Shown here: piece by piece, positions 55,960 through 64,000 of the stretch
How positions within the stretch are numbered: position 1 is the first letter of the stretch
Layout: every line of letters starts with the position of its first letter
Made by a program: the position numbers and the translations under genes
NCBI RefSeq assembly: GCF_035961655.1
Contig: NZ_CP108393.1
Span: 1,798,001-1,862,000 of the forward strand
Origin: Streptomyces sp. NBC_01317
GTDB taxonomy: Bacteria > Actinomycetota > Actinomycetes > Streptomycetales > Streptomycetaceae
Reading direction: 5' to 3'
DNA length: 64,000 bases
Notes under the pieces: generated by a model
Told to the model about the DNA's origin: nothing
The model's input: the letters and a program-made list of their open reading frames with translations, nothing else
Databases searched by the model: none

Positions 55960-56374
55960 AGGGACTCCAGAAGGGCTCGGAGCGGGCAGGAAAGAACCAC
56001 GTGAGCGATAGTTCGCCGGGGTGGCAGACGGAACAGTGACACGGAATTCCAGCCGAACCAAATAGAAGAACTTTCGGCGAAACGCCTACGACTCCCCCGA
56101 ACTTTCGGAAGACACCAGCGAATCCTCGGCGAGGGCTCGTCGAATCCTCGCAGACATGTGAGCGAGGATTCTCCGAGTGAGATCCTCCCCACCGCTCTGC
56201 ACCCTTTGCCGCAAAGGCCCCAAGAATACGTTTGACATTTCCGCATCACCTGGATCAACATCCCATTAGCTCAGGACGCGACGAACGGGCACACAATCTC
56301 GCCGTCGATGAAGCACCTGAGACGGGAACCCACAAAGAGACTTCAAGACCCACCGGAAAGTAGGAGTTGCATCC
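55960..56374. promoter_or_regulatory. Divergent int/xis control region with repeated motifs
   Basis: 415 bases without a gene. GAACTTTCGG occurs at 56068 and 56099; CGAATCCTCG occurs at 56119 and 56141, with an inverted half CGAGGATT at 56163. These could be arm-type binding sites for the integrase or excisionase operators. Promoters for both genes should lie here. Confidence 0.5.
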
Positions 56375-57649
56375 ATGCCGTACGACCGCTGGCACAAGTC
56401 GCGTCCGAAAGCCGGAGAGTCGGCCTGCCGGGAGCACGGCAAGGTCCCGACAGCGGATCACGGGGTCGGCAAGCGGTGGCAGGCCCGTTGGCGCAACCGG
56501 GAAGGTATCCAGCAGACGGAGTTGTTCCGCACCGAGACCGAAGCCCGCAGGCACGAGACCAAGATGCGATCCGGGGTGGACGACGGGTCGTACATCAACC
56601 CCCGCGCAGGAGAGGCCAGGGTCTCAGAAATCGCCCTCACATGGCTAAAGGGGCACGAGCACAAGAATCCGCGCACGTACCGCCGCTACAAGGAGCGGGT
56701 TCAGCTGCACATCATTCCTACCGCCGTTGGGAAGATGCGTGTGAAGGACGTGAAGCCGTCGTCACTGCTGAACTGGCTGCACGATCGCCGGCAACTGCTC
56801 GAAAGTTCCACGCTGCGCCTGGTCTTCGACAACCTTCGGGCCATATTCGACCTGGCTGTGGACGACAGCCTGATAGCCAAGAATCCCTGCCTGGCCAAAT
56901 CAGTACAGGATGCCAAGCCGAAGCGAGGAGACGGCGGCCGGGCAGAGCTGACCCTGACATGGGAAGACACCGAGAAGATCCGTGCCGAACTTCCCGACCG
57001 CTACAAGGCACTCGTCGACTGCGGTCGCGGCCTGGGACTTCGCCAAGGAGAAATATTCGGCCTGTCGCCGGAAGACTTCGACTGGACGCATCCGGACGGC
57101 CCGATGGTGCATGTACAACGGCAAGTAGTCCACGACGGCTCGTTCCTGACGTATGCCCTCCCCAAGGGGGGAGACGACGATGACCCGAAGGACCGCTGGA
57201 TCGAGCTGACGAATGACGTGGCCATCCCCCTGCGCGAACACATGGAGAAATACCCACCCGTCGAGGTGACCCGACCGTGGGGCCACAAGGGCGGCGACCC
57301 GGTCACGGTACAGCTGATCTTCTACACGCGGGAGAAGACCGCTATTCAGTCGAACTGGTTCAACTCCTACCGCTGGAAGCCCGCCCTGGCAGCAGCCGGC
57401 CTCATCAAGCCCCTTGACCCCGACGCGAAGGGGCGGTGCTGGGAGAAGTCCCGCGACATGATGATGCATGCCCTGCGACATCTGTACGCGTCGATGATGA
57501 TCAACGGCGGGGTGGACGTGTACACACTCGCGGACCGGCTCGGACACGCCGATCCCGCGTTTACTCTCCGTAAGTACGTGCACCGGATCGTGGGAGCCGG
57601 TTCCAAGATCCGCATCGCGGTCCGGAGTGCCTACACGAGGGCCGCCTGA
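56375..57649 (+). CDS. int: Tyrosine-family site-specific integrase
   Basis: 424 residues from ATG 56375, preceded by TAGGAG. Catalytic residues are all present: Arg223 in GLGLRQGEIFGL, His365-x-x-Arg368 in MMHALRHLYASMM, His391 in LGHADPAF and the nucleophile Tyr401 in LRKYVHRI. The N-terminal half contains the arm- and core-binding domains (ARVSEIALTWLKGHEHKN; KVKPSSLLNWL-type segment at 125-135). Length is typical for integrases of Streptomyces integrative elements. A large hairpin terminator follows. Together with the excisionase and the rnpB fragment it forms an integration module. Confidence 0.93.
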   Translation: MPYDRWHKSRPKAGESACREHGKVPTADHGVGKRWQARWRNREGIQQTELFRTETEARRHETKMRSGVDDGSYINPRAGEARVSEIALTWLKGHEHKNPRTYRRYKERVQLHIIPTAVGKMRVKDVKPSSLLNWLHDRRQLLESSTLRLVFDNLRAIFDLAVDDSLIAKNPCLAKSVQDAKPKRGDGGRAELTLTWEDTEKIRAELPDRYKALVDCGRGLGLRQGEIFGLSPEDFDWTHPDGPMVHVQRQVVHDGSFLTYALPKGGDDDDPKDRWIELTNDVAIPLREHMEKYPPVEVTRPWGHKGGDPVTVQLIFYTREKTAIQSNWFNSYRWKPALAAAGLIKPLDPDAKGRCWEKSRDMMMHALRHLYASMMINGGVDVYTLADRLGHADPAFTLRKYVHRIVGAGSKIRIAVRSAYTRAA

Positions 57650-57757
57650 CACCCGCACTGGTCAGCTTGTGCAGCATGCGTGCAAGATGATCTTCAAACG
57701 GCTCGTTTAAGCAGGTCAGAGAGGCCGTAGAGGAGTTCCGCGACATCTGACGCCCGA

Positions 57758-57816
57758 ATGCCGCCGCACCCTGTCCGACCCGCCGTTCAGCGGGTCAGGG
57801 AGGGGTGCGGCGGCAT
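57758..57816. terminator. Large two-part hairpin terminator after the integrase
   Basis: Outer arms ATGCCGCCGCACCC (57758-57771) and GGGTGCGGCGGCAT (57803-57816) pair perfectly; an inner stem GACCCGC/GCGGGTC (57777-57783, 57790-57796) lies inside. It closes the integrase transcription unit. Confidence 0.8.
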
Positions 57817-58105
57817 CTCTGTTACGCGAAGGCCGCGTCGATGGCGGCGCTGCCCCGTGCGCCGGCTCGGCCTGCCGCTAAGCACCTTCCGGCGGCACCT
57901 GTGGGGACATGACCGCCCGTACGTCACCGAGGCCGGCGCCGGTGCCCACGCTCCGGTCCGGGCGATCGAGTCGGAACGGGCACGGGCGTACGTGCCGTTC
58001 CCGGGCGTGGTCACATCGGCTCGGGACGGCGTCCGCGGCTCCCGGCCAATGCCTACTTTGGCCGGAATTCGTCCCGCCCGGAGTTATGCGGGATACACAC
58101 GGAGA

Positions 58106-58121
58106 CCAATCGGCCGATTGG
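58106..58121. promoter_or_regulatory. Perfect 16-bp palindrome, possible operator
   Basis: CCAATCGGCCGATTGG, about 200 bases upstream of the precursor-like gene at 58321 in AT-rich sequence. Size and symmetry fit a dimeric repressor site. Confidence 0.45.
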
Positions 58122-58320
58122 TTCGAATTTCAATTACGAAGAGTTTTCGGATAAAACCGCTAGGTCGGCCCTGCCGCATTCGAACAGCCAAAGATCCATT
58201 CCGCACGATAGGCCGTGCGCCGCCCCGTCGGTCCCAATGTGTCCGGATGACGGCTTATCTCCTCGGATTTTCTCTGGTTAAGTGGAATGCGTTGTGCCAC
58301 ACACCTATTGAGGAGGCCAT

Positions 58321-58497
58321 ATGGCCGAAGTCAGGAAGGTTGCCCGACCCGCGGTCACCGCGTCGTCACGGCCCTGCGCGTTCGTCTCGCCGGACAAGGG
58401 CAACGCACCGACCATCACCCCCGTCCCCCAGCAGGCGAAGGTCGACACCGTCGACACCACCCCTGCTGTGCTGCAGGAACAGTCCGCCTCCGCCTAG
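58321..58497 (+). CDS. Candidate RiPP precursor peptide (58 residues)
   Basis: ATG 58321 with a strong ribosome site AGGAGG at 58311-58316. The product begins MAEVRKVARPAVTASSRP, has one Cys (Cys19, in RPCAFVSPDKG), a Pro/Thr-rich middle (APTITPVPQQ) and a C-terminal part with Asp-Thr repeats (KVDTVDTTPAVLQEQSASA). It is rich in Ser, Thr, Pro and Val and has no hydrophobic segment. It is the first gene before a radical SAM/SPASM enzyme, 196 bases away, and is of the right size for its substrate. Function is inferred from position; no known precursor family recognised. Confidence 0.65.
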   Translation: MAEVRKVARPAVTASSRPCAFVSPDKGNAPTITPVPQQAKVDTVDTTPAVLQEQSASA

Positions 58498-58693
58498 GTG
58501 CCCGGGCTGACAGCGGTTCCGCCCGGCCCGCCGGACCCAGGACCGTCGCGCGGACCGAACCTCTGAACGAGGTCGGTCCGCGCCCCAGGGGCCGTGGGCC
58601 GGCCGCACCGCGCGGCCGCCGTGAGAACGGCCGCCAGGAGAACGGCCGCGCCAGCACCCGAAAGCCGTGAGACGCAGGGAGAAGGCTTCAGAA

Positions 58694-60280
58694 ATGCAGA
58701 ATTCGGTGTATCAGTCCTCGCGCTATGTTCGCACCCTACGTACCGCCGGCGACCGGGATTTCACTTCTTTCGGAGGGCGCCTCAATTCCTTCGAGGGCGA
58801 CGAGCGGACCATGGCCTTTCATTCGCTGTACGGGAATGCGCGGCTCGTCGACAAGGACGTGGTCGAACTCCTGCGCGAAGCGTCCCAGGGCCTCAGCGTG
58901 GACCGGCTGCGGGAGAGGATCGACGACGATTCACTGCGGGACCTCGTAGCGGCGCGATTCCTGGTCGAGGCGGGGCACGACGAGGCCGAGGAGATCGACG
59001 GCCTGCTGAAGAGCCGTCAGGACGCGCTGGGCACCGGCGTGTTCCACTCCTCCATCCAGCTCGTGCTCACCAACGCCTGCAACTTCTCCTGCCAGGGCTG
59101 CTTCGCCTACAACTTCGACGGCGGCGTGGAGGAGCGCAACACGTCCGGCGAGACCGTGAAGCCCGGCCCCGTGCTCGTGGAGCTGCGGCGCTCCCGCGAG
59201 GAGGACTCAGCCCCGGCCCACCAGGACTCGGGGCCCACGCTGGCGAGCGGCGACTGGAACCACGGCTCGGACACCGGCCGTAACCCGTCGATGCACATGT
59301 CGCGCGAGGTGGCCGAGAAAACGATCAAGGAAGCTGTCGCGTTACGCAAGGCCAATGGCGGCGGCCATCTGAGTGTGTCCTTCTTCGGCGGCGAGCCCAC
59401 CCTGGCGCGGGGGACGATCCTGCACGTGCTGCGCACCTTCGGCGACAGCCACGACGGGGTGTCCCTGTCGTACGACCTGACGAGCAACGGCTCCCGCATC
59501 GACGACGAGCTGCTGGCGGCACTCGCCGAGCACCGCGTCGACACCACGGTCTCCATCGACTACCTGGTGCCGGAGACCGGCGAGTTCCGCGGCGGGCAGC
59601 AGCAGCGCACCGCGTGGCCCGTGGTCCGCAAGGCGATCCTCGACATGAAGGCCGCGGGCGTCCCGGTCAACATCACCACGGTCCTCTCCCAGTACACCTG
59701 GGAGAAGTGGGGCAACCCGCTGATCGACTTTGTCGCCGAGGCGGGTCTGGGCACCCTCGACGTCATCGTCTCCTTCCAGGCCAACGAGTTCTTCCAACGG
59801 CACAGCCCGCACGACGTGGCGCAGCGGCTGCTGGCCGCCGTCGACTACGGGCGCGAGCGCGGGGTGCAGCTCAGCGGGTACTGGTACCAGACCTTCCAGA
59901 TGATCATCGATGAGGCCAAGTGGGCCGAGCAGGCCGACTACAAGACCTGTCCGGCGGTCGGCCGGCAGCTCTCCATCGAACCCAACGGCAGTGTCTTCGC
60001 CTGCAAGGCCACCGCCCGCACGCTGGGCACCATCGACGACTGGCGGGGCATCTTCGCCTCCCCCGCCTACCAGGACTACGGCATGCGCGCCTACACCAAC
60101 GGCCCCGGCTGCCGCGGCTGCGAGCTGCAGGGCACCTGCTCGGGCGGTTCGGCAGGTGCCCTGGAGGAGGAGAACGGCTCGATCCAGGTGATGTCGCCCG
60201 GCTACTGCGGCTACATGCGCGAGGTGGTGCAGGGCCTCCTGGAGCGCCACCACGCGCTGAGCCTCGCCGCGCTGTCGTGA
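58694..60280 (+). CDS. Radical SAM/SPASM peptide-modifying enzyme
   Basis: 528 residues from ATG 58694 (GGGAGAAGG upstream). The N-terminal 105 residues look like the winged-helix peptide-recognition part of RiPP radical SAM enzymes (FHSLYGNARLVDKDVVELL, DLVAARFLVEAGHDE). The radical SAM cluster site is C129-x3-C133-x2-C136 (CNFSCQGC), then SFFGGEPTLA. A SPASM region with extra cluster Cys follows (KTCPAVGRQ, VFACKATA, GCRGCELQGTCSGG, GYCGYM). A charged insert (about 150-215) is longer than usual. Such enzymes make C-C, thioether or ether crosslinks in precursor peptides. Confidence 0.88.
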   Translation: MQNSVYQSSRYVRTLRTAGDRDFTSFGGRLNSFEGDERTMAFHSLYGNARLVDKDVVELLREASQGLSVDRLRERIDDDSLRDLVAARFLVEAGHDEAEEIDGLLKSRQDALGTGVFHSSIQLVLTNACNFSCQGCFAYNFDGGVEERNTSGETVKPGPVLVELRRSREEDSAPAHQDSGPTLASGDWNHGSDTGRNPSMHMSREVAEKTIKEAVALRKANGGGHLSVSFFGGEPTLARGTILHVLRTFGDSHDGVSLSYDLTSNGSRIDDELLAALAEHRVDTTVSIDYLVPETGEFRGGQQQRTAWPVVRKAILDMKAAGVPVNITTVLSQYTWEKWGNPLIDFVAEAGLGTLDVIVSFQANEFFQRHSPHDVAQRLLAAVDYGRERGVQLSGYWYQTFQMIIDEAKWAEQADYKTCPAVGRQLSIEPNGSVFACKATARTLGTIDDWRGIFASPAYQDYGMRAYTNGPGCRGCELQGTCSGGSAGALEEENGSIQVMSPGYCGYMREVVQGLLERHHALSLAALS

Positions 60281-60374
60281 GCGGGCCCCCGGAGATCTCC
60301 CCGGCGTCCCGCGCGGGGCGGGCCGCCGGACCGCGGGTCCGCCCGCGGCCGGCCGAGGAAGGGTGACTGGTTCC

Positions 60375-62324
60375 ATGGCGACGATCGGTATGCACTTCGG
60401 CCACGACGCGGGCGCGGCCCTGACCGACGCGAGCGGTTACCGGGTCATCGAGGCGGAACGCCGGCTGCGGCTGCGCCATGTGTGCGGGGGCAACGGCGAC
60501 TTCCCGCACGCGGCGGCCGACTGGCTGGCGGAGCTGCGGGAACAGGCGGCGAGCCCGGTGACCCGGGTCGCGGTGGCCGACTGGTACACCCCGGTGTGCC
60601 GGGTCCTGCCGCCGGCGCTGGTCGAGTTGGTCAACGAGGACGCGCACTGGGCGGCCACGGGCGGAGCCGGACCCACCGACGCGGTGACCCGGGTGATCAA
60701 GCCGGTGGACTGGCCACTCGCCGCGGGCTTCGGGGACATCACGCTCGTCGCCGTACGCCATCACTACGCGCACGCCGCGCTCGCCTACTACACCTCCGGC
60801 GCTCGCAAGGCCCTCGTGCTGGCCCTCGACGGGACCGGCAACTACGCCGAGTGCGGCATGGTCTGCCTCGGCGACGGCGACCAGCTCACCCCGGTGATGT
60901 CGTTCACCAACCGCGGCGGCCCGCGCTTCGGCCTGGTCTACGAGGCGTTGGCCCGGCGGGTGCACGGCAGCCAGTTCGACACCGGCAAGCTGCTCGGTCT
61001 GGCGGCGGCCGGCGAGAGCGACCCCTCCCTCCTGCCGGTGCTGCGCGCCATGCTGGTCCCGCAGTCCACCCGGCGCGCCTCGCCCGACCTGTACGAGCGG
61101 TTGGACGAGGACCGGCTGACCGGGTCGGCGCTGCGCTACGCCGACACCTGGTGGGAGTACGAACCGGTCAGCGGCGGCTATCTGGACGCCGGCCTGGCCG
61201 ATTCCTCGGACGACGACGTGGTGCACTCCTTCGGATCCGTGTTCCCCGACGAGATCCGCACCCCCGACGGCCGGACCACCGCGGTGGGGACCTCGCCCGA
61301 CGAGCGGGTCTGCCGGGACCTCGCCGCCACCCTGCAGTCCGCCGTGGAACGGGATCTGACCCGGCTGTTGACCGGCGTCAGCCGGCGGTTCCCGAGCTAC
61401 TCCACCCTCTGCTACGCGGGCGGCTGCGCACTCAACATCACCGCGAACAGCCGCCTTGCCGAGTCCGGGCAGTTCACCCGGGTGTCCATCCCGACCTGCT
61501 GCGACGACTCGGGCATCGCACTGGGCGCGGCCCTGGCCGTCGCGGAGCCGTCCGACCGCCCGGCCCTGGCGGGCCGCTCGGAGTGGGCGCGGCTGGCGTA
61601 CGCCGGGCCGCCACTGGAGGGACTGGAGGGGCTGGAGGCACTGGACGAGCCGTCGCCCGGGGGAGCGTCGCCGGCCGGCGCGGCCGGGGCCGGCTCCGGA
61701 CACGGGGCCGGCGAGCAGCCGGGCGACGGCCCGGGCGCGCGGCTGCGCGCTCTCGGGCTGTCCGCGCGCGCCCTCGCCGACGACGAGGAGCTGGTGGCGG
61801 CGGTCGCGGACCTGCTGGCCGAGCGGCGCTGCCTGGCCTGGCTGGACGGCGGCATGGAGACGGGACCCAGGGCGCTCGGACACCGCTCGCTGCTGGTGTC
61901 GGCGCACTGGAACGGCGCCCGCCGGCACATCTCCCGGACCATCAAGGGGCGCGAGTGGTTCCGGCCGGTCGCCCCGATCTGCCCGGAGGAAATCGCGGAC
62001 CGCTATTTCACCGGCCCCCTGGACCACACCGACAGCATGCTGTTCGCGGTGCGGGCGCGGCCCGAGGAGTCCCACCGCCTCGCCGAGGTGCGGCACATCG
62101 ACGGCACGGCCCGCCTGCAGACCGTACGGCCCGACACCCACCTCCTGCTGCACCGGCTGTGCCACGCGGTCGGCGACCGGACCGGGCTGCCCGTCCTCGT
62201 CAACACCAGTGCCAACGCAGGCGGCAGGCCCATCCTCAACCACCTCGACCAGGCTCTGGAGCTCCTGGCGGAGACGGAACTGGACGCCGTGGTGCTGCCC
62301 GGGCGCCGTCTGATCGTCCAGTGA
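60375..62324 (+). CDS. Carbamoyltransferase (NodU/TobZ family)
   Basis: 649 residues from ATG 60375, with GAGGAAGGG upstream (GTG 60363 also in frame). The N-terminal Kae1-like ATP/carbamoyl-binding domain starts IGMHFGHDAGAALTD and includes RHHYAHAALAYYTSG and LALDGTGNYAE. The C-terminal transfer domain has DGGMETGPRALGHRSLL, KGREWFRPVAPICPEE and LVNTSANAGGRPI. Family members move a carbamoyl group from carbamoyl phosphate, via carbamoyl-AMP, to a hydroxyl of a natural product. An Ala/Gly-rich linker sits near residues 410-460. The gene follows the radical SAM gene after 94 bases. Confidence 0.92.
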   Translation: MATIGMHFGHDAGAALTDASGYRVIEAERRLRLRHVCGGNGDFPHAAADWLAELREQAASPVTRVAVADWYTPVCRVLPPALVELVNEDAHWAATGGAGPTDAVTRVIKPVDWPLAAGFGDITLVAVRHHYAHAALAYYTSGARKALVLALDGTGNYAECGMVCLGDGDQLTPVMSFTNRGGPRFGLVYEALARRVHGSQFDTGKLLGLAAAGESDPSLLPVLRAMLVPQSTRRASPDLYERLDEDRLTGSALRYADTWWEYEPVSGGYLDAGLADSSDDDVVHSFGSVFPDEIRTPDGRTTAVGTSPDERVCRDLAATLQSAVERDLTRLLTGVSRRFPSYSTLCYAGGCALNITANSRLAESGQFTRVSIPTCCDDSGIALGAALAVAEPSDRPALAGRSEWARLAYAGPPLEGLEGLEALDEPSPGGASPAGAAGAGSGHGAGEQPGDGPGARLRALGLSARALADDEELVAAVADLLAERRCLAWLDGGMETGPRALGHRSLLVSAHWNGARRHISRTIKGREWFRPVAPICPEEIADRYFTGPLDHTDSMLFAVRARPEESHRLAEVRHIDGTARLQTVRPDTHLLLHRLCHAVGDRTGLPVLVNTSANAGGRPILNHLDQALELLAETELDAVVLPGRRLIVQ

Positions 62325-62424
62325 TCCCTGCCCGCCCGGCAGCGGGAGGGCCGCCGGAGAACGGCGGTGCGGTCCGGGCCCGCCCACCCCATCCCCACAG
62401 GCGCCGTCCCCCTGGAGAGTGCAC

Positions 62425-63327
62425 GTGTCCACCACCCAACTGCGAGACATCCGCAAGACACAGCCGCTGCGCGTCCTGTCCCCCGCCGACTTCGCCCGGT
62501 GGACCGAGCAGGGTTACGTCATCGTCCGCCGGGCGGTGGCGCCCGAGACGGTCACCGCGCTCGCGGCCGGACTGCGTTCCTTCCTCGACATGCGCACGGA
62601 CGACCCCTCGACCTGGACGTCCCCGCACACCGGCAACGACCGGCTGCCCGGCCACAGCGGACTGGTCGAGATGTACAACCACCAGGCGCAGTGGGACGTA
62701 CGCCAGACACCCCGGGTGTACGAGGCGTTCACCGACGTCTGGGACCTGGACGAGCTGTGGGTGACCATCGACTTCGCCAACGTCAACCCGCCCAACCGGG
62801 GACAGCGCGCCTTCGACGGGTTCGTCCACTGGGACGTGGACACCTCCGCCGACCCGCTGCCGGTGAGCTGTCAGGCGGTGCTCTCGCTGACGGAGGGCGA
62901 CGAGGAGATCGGCGGCTTCCAGTGCGTGCCCGAGATCTTCGCCGAGTGGGAGAAGTGGGTGAGCCGGCAGCCCGCCGACCGGGACCCCTTCACCCCGGAC
63001 ATCACCGGCTACTCGATCACCACCCCGGAGGTGGCACCCGGCGACCTGATCATCTTCAACAGCCTGCTCCCGCACGGCGTGCACCCGAACGTCTCCGAGG
63101 GGCGGGTGCGTATGGCGCAGTATCTGACGATGGCGCCGGCCTGGGAGGAGAACGCCGAACTGCGTGAGGCGCGGGTGGGGTTCTGGCGGGACCGGGTTCC
63201 GCCGCACCCGCCGGAGGGCGGGGCCCGCAAGCGGGAGGCGGAGCTGTACGGGCCGGCGCGCCTGACCGAGCTGGGCGAACGGCTGCTGGGACTGCGCGAG
63301 TGGCACCGGGGGAGCGTCGTTGGCTAG
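62425..63327 (+). CDS. Phytanoyl-CoA dioxygenase-like (PhyH) Fe(II)/2-oxoglutarate oxygenase
   Basis: 300 residues from GTG 62425, seven bases after GGAG. PhyH landmarks: opening FARWTEQGYVIVRRAVAPE, the iron-binding HWDVDTS (His-x-Asp, about residue 134), and the distal His in LLPHGVHPNVSEG followed by RVRMAQYL with the 2-oxoglutarate-binding Arg. It would hydroxylate a substrate. Next to a carbamoyltransferase this suggests that the hydroxyl it installs is then carbamoylated. The 3' end overlaps the MFS gene start by eight bases. Confidence 0.88.
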   Translation: MSTTQLRDIRKTQPLRVLSPADFARWTEQGYVIVRRAVAPETVTALAAGLRSFLDMRTDDPSTWTSPHTGNDRLPGHSGLVEMYNHQAQWDVRQTPRVYEAFTDVWDLDELWVTIDFANVNPPNRGQRAFDGFVHWDVDTSADPLPVSCQAVLSLTEGDEEIGGFQCVPEIFAEWEKWVSRQPADRDPFTPDITGYSITTPEVAPGDLIIFNSLLPHGVHPNVSEGRVRMAQYLTMAPAWEENAELREARVGFWRDRVPPHPPEGGARKREAELYGPARLTELGERLLGLREWHRGSVVG

Positions 63328-64000
63328 CACCGCCTCACCGAAGGCCCGCGCGGAGGGACGGGCGGACCTGGGCCGTCCGTTCCACTGGCTGTGGGCCTCC
63401 ACCGCGGCCTCCAACGCGGGCGACGGCGTCACACGGACGCTGCTGCCGCTGCTCGTCGTCGCGCACCACCCCGATCCGGCGGCGGTCGCGGGCCTGACGG
63501 CTGTGAACATGCTGCCGTGGCTGCTCCTCGCGCTGCCGGCGGGTGTCCTGGCCGACCGGGTGGACCGGCGCCGCCTCGTGCTCGGCAGCAACGCGGTCCG
63601 GGCGGCGGCGCTGGCCGGAGCGGCCCTCGCGCTCGCGCAGGACCGGCCGCTGGTCCTGCTGTACGGGCTGGCGTTCGTGCTGGGCGTCGCCGAGACACTG
63701 GCCGACACCGCCGCCCCGGCGATGCTGCCGCGCCTGGTCGACGAGCGGCACCTGGAGCGGGCCAACGGGCGTCTGTCGGCGGCGCAGATCGTGCTCGGTG
63801 AAACGGCCGGACCGCCCGTGGCGGGTCTCCTCGCGGGGCTGGCGGCCTCCGTCGCGCTGGCCACGGGCGGCGCGCTGTACGCGCTGGCGGCGCTGCTCCT
63901 GCTGAGCCTCGTCCCGTCCCCCGGGAGCGCGCGGGCGCCGCAGTCGGGCGGGGCGCGCTCCGCGGAGGCGCGCGGAGAACGGCGAGGAGGTGTGCTCAAG
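63320..64000 (+). CDS. MFS exporter, N-terminal part (runs off the window)
   Basis: At least 227 residues. TTG 63320 is the best start, preceded by GGGGGAGCG and overlapping the PhyH stop. Six hydrophobic segments are visible, including FHWLWASTAASNAGDGV, LTAVNMLPWLLLALPAGVLA followed by the MFS loop motif DRVDRRRLVLGSN, and LLYGLAFVLGVAETLADT. It belongs to the transporters of the MFS-3/enterobactin-exporter type. As the last visible gene of the cluster it probably exports the product. The C-terminal half lies outside the window. Confidence 0.85.
   Translation, partial: MASTASPKARAEGRADLGRPFHWLWASTAASNAGDGVTRTLLPLLVVAHHPDPAAVAGLTAVNMLPWLLLALPAGVLADRVDRRRLVLGSNAVRAAALAGAALALAQDRPLVLLYGLAFVLGVAETLADTAAPAMLPRLVDERHLERANGRLSAAQIVLGETAGPPVAGLLAGLAASVALATGGALYALAALLLLSLVPSPGSARAPQSGGARSAEARGERRGGVLK

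Larger units (their letters stand above)
57650..58320. other. Interval between integrase and RiPP cluster
   Basis: About 670 bases. Holds the terminator at 57758-57816, an AT-rich stretch from about 58040 to 58320 that probably carries the RiPP operon promoter, and a palindrome at 58106-58121. No copy of rnpB or tRNA is visible that could mark the other end of the element. No gene seen. Confidence 0.4.

Noticed and set aside
60482..62764. 760-residue Arg/Gly-rich plus-strand frame
   Set aside because: Alternate frame of the carbamoyltransferase and PhyH genes; composition is typical of a +1 shadow in GC-rich DNA.
1..64000. Self-targeting spacers against the host genes visible here
   Set aside because: I noticed no spacer matching other parts of the window by eye, but I cannot search systematically, so no claim is made.

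Overview
The window is high-GC DNA (roughly 70%, G/C-biased third codon positions, frequent GTG starts) from an actinomycete, most likely Streptomyces. Streptomyces-type families such as the XRE/DUF5753 plus DUF397 pair, the RsbW-like ATPase and the IS5, IS701 and Tn3-type remnants support this. There are no core housekeeping genes. It reads as an accessory region rich in defence, mobile DNA and peptide natural-product genes.

Left part (1-10.7 kb): a truncated IS5-type transposase, a hypothetical gene, and a minus-strand gajA/gajB pair (OLD-type ATPase/TOPRIM nuclease plus UvrD-type helicase), i.e. a Gabija-like defence module. Then come a 3' fragment of a tRNA-Thr gene that looks like an attachment-site scar (about 6.0 kb), a DUF5655 protein, a Tn3 transposase scrap, a SIMPL-domain protein, small hypotheticals and a 7-bp tandem repeat.

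Middle (10.7-30.2 kb): a complete type I-E CRISPR-Cas locus. The cas genes run on the minus strand in the order cas3, cse1, cse2, cas7e, cas5e, cas6e, cas1, cas2. Divergent from cas3 lie a short leader and a very large array that I count as 154 repeats and 153 spacers (28-bp repeats, mostly 33-bp spacers). Spacers include four exact duplicate pairs and one neighbouring pair taken from opposite strands of the same 50-bp target.

30.2-38.4 kb: a thioesterase, a scaffold-like coiled protein, a WhiJ-like regulator pair with a 21-bp iteron array upstream, an RsbW-like ATPase, small Streptomyces-type proteins, a JmjC/cupin gene with an in-frame amber stop, a Nudix hydrolase, a GNAT acetyltransferase and a Nudix-like protein lacking its catalytic residues.

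38.4-45.1 kb: a lasso-peptide cluster on the minus strand with two precursor genes missing from ordinary ORF calls or hidden in longer frames, an asparagine-synthetase-like cyclase, a fused PqqD-type recognition domain plus transglutaminase-like leader peptidase, and an ABC exporter. A divergent HTH regulator faces it. Both predicted cores start with Gly, have Asp at position 9 and share an N-W-[F/Y]-E tail.

45.5-57.8 kb: transposase remnants around a 2314-residue LamG-domain protein with a Ser/Thr-rich C-terminal part, an intact IS701-type transposase, then an excisionase/tyrosine-integrase module next to a 3' fragment of rnpB (RNase P RNA). The rnpB fragment is probably the attachment site of an integrative element that extends rightward out of the window.

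58.3-64 kb: a second candidate RiPP cluster: a 58-residue precursor-like peptide, a radical SAM/SPASM enzyme, a carbamoyltransferase, a PhyH-type dioxygenase and the start of an MFS exporter, all on the plus strand and closely spaced. If the attachment-site reading is right, this cluster rides on the rnpB element. It is the least familiar gene set here.
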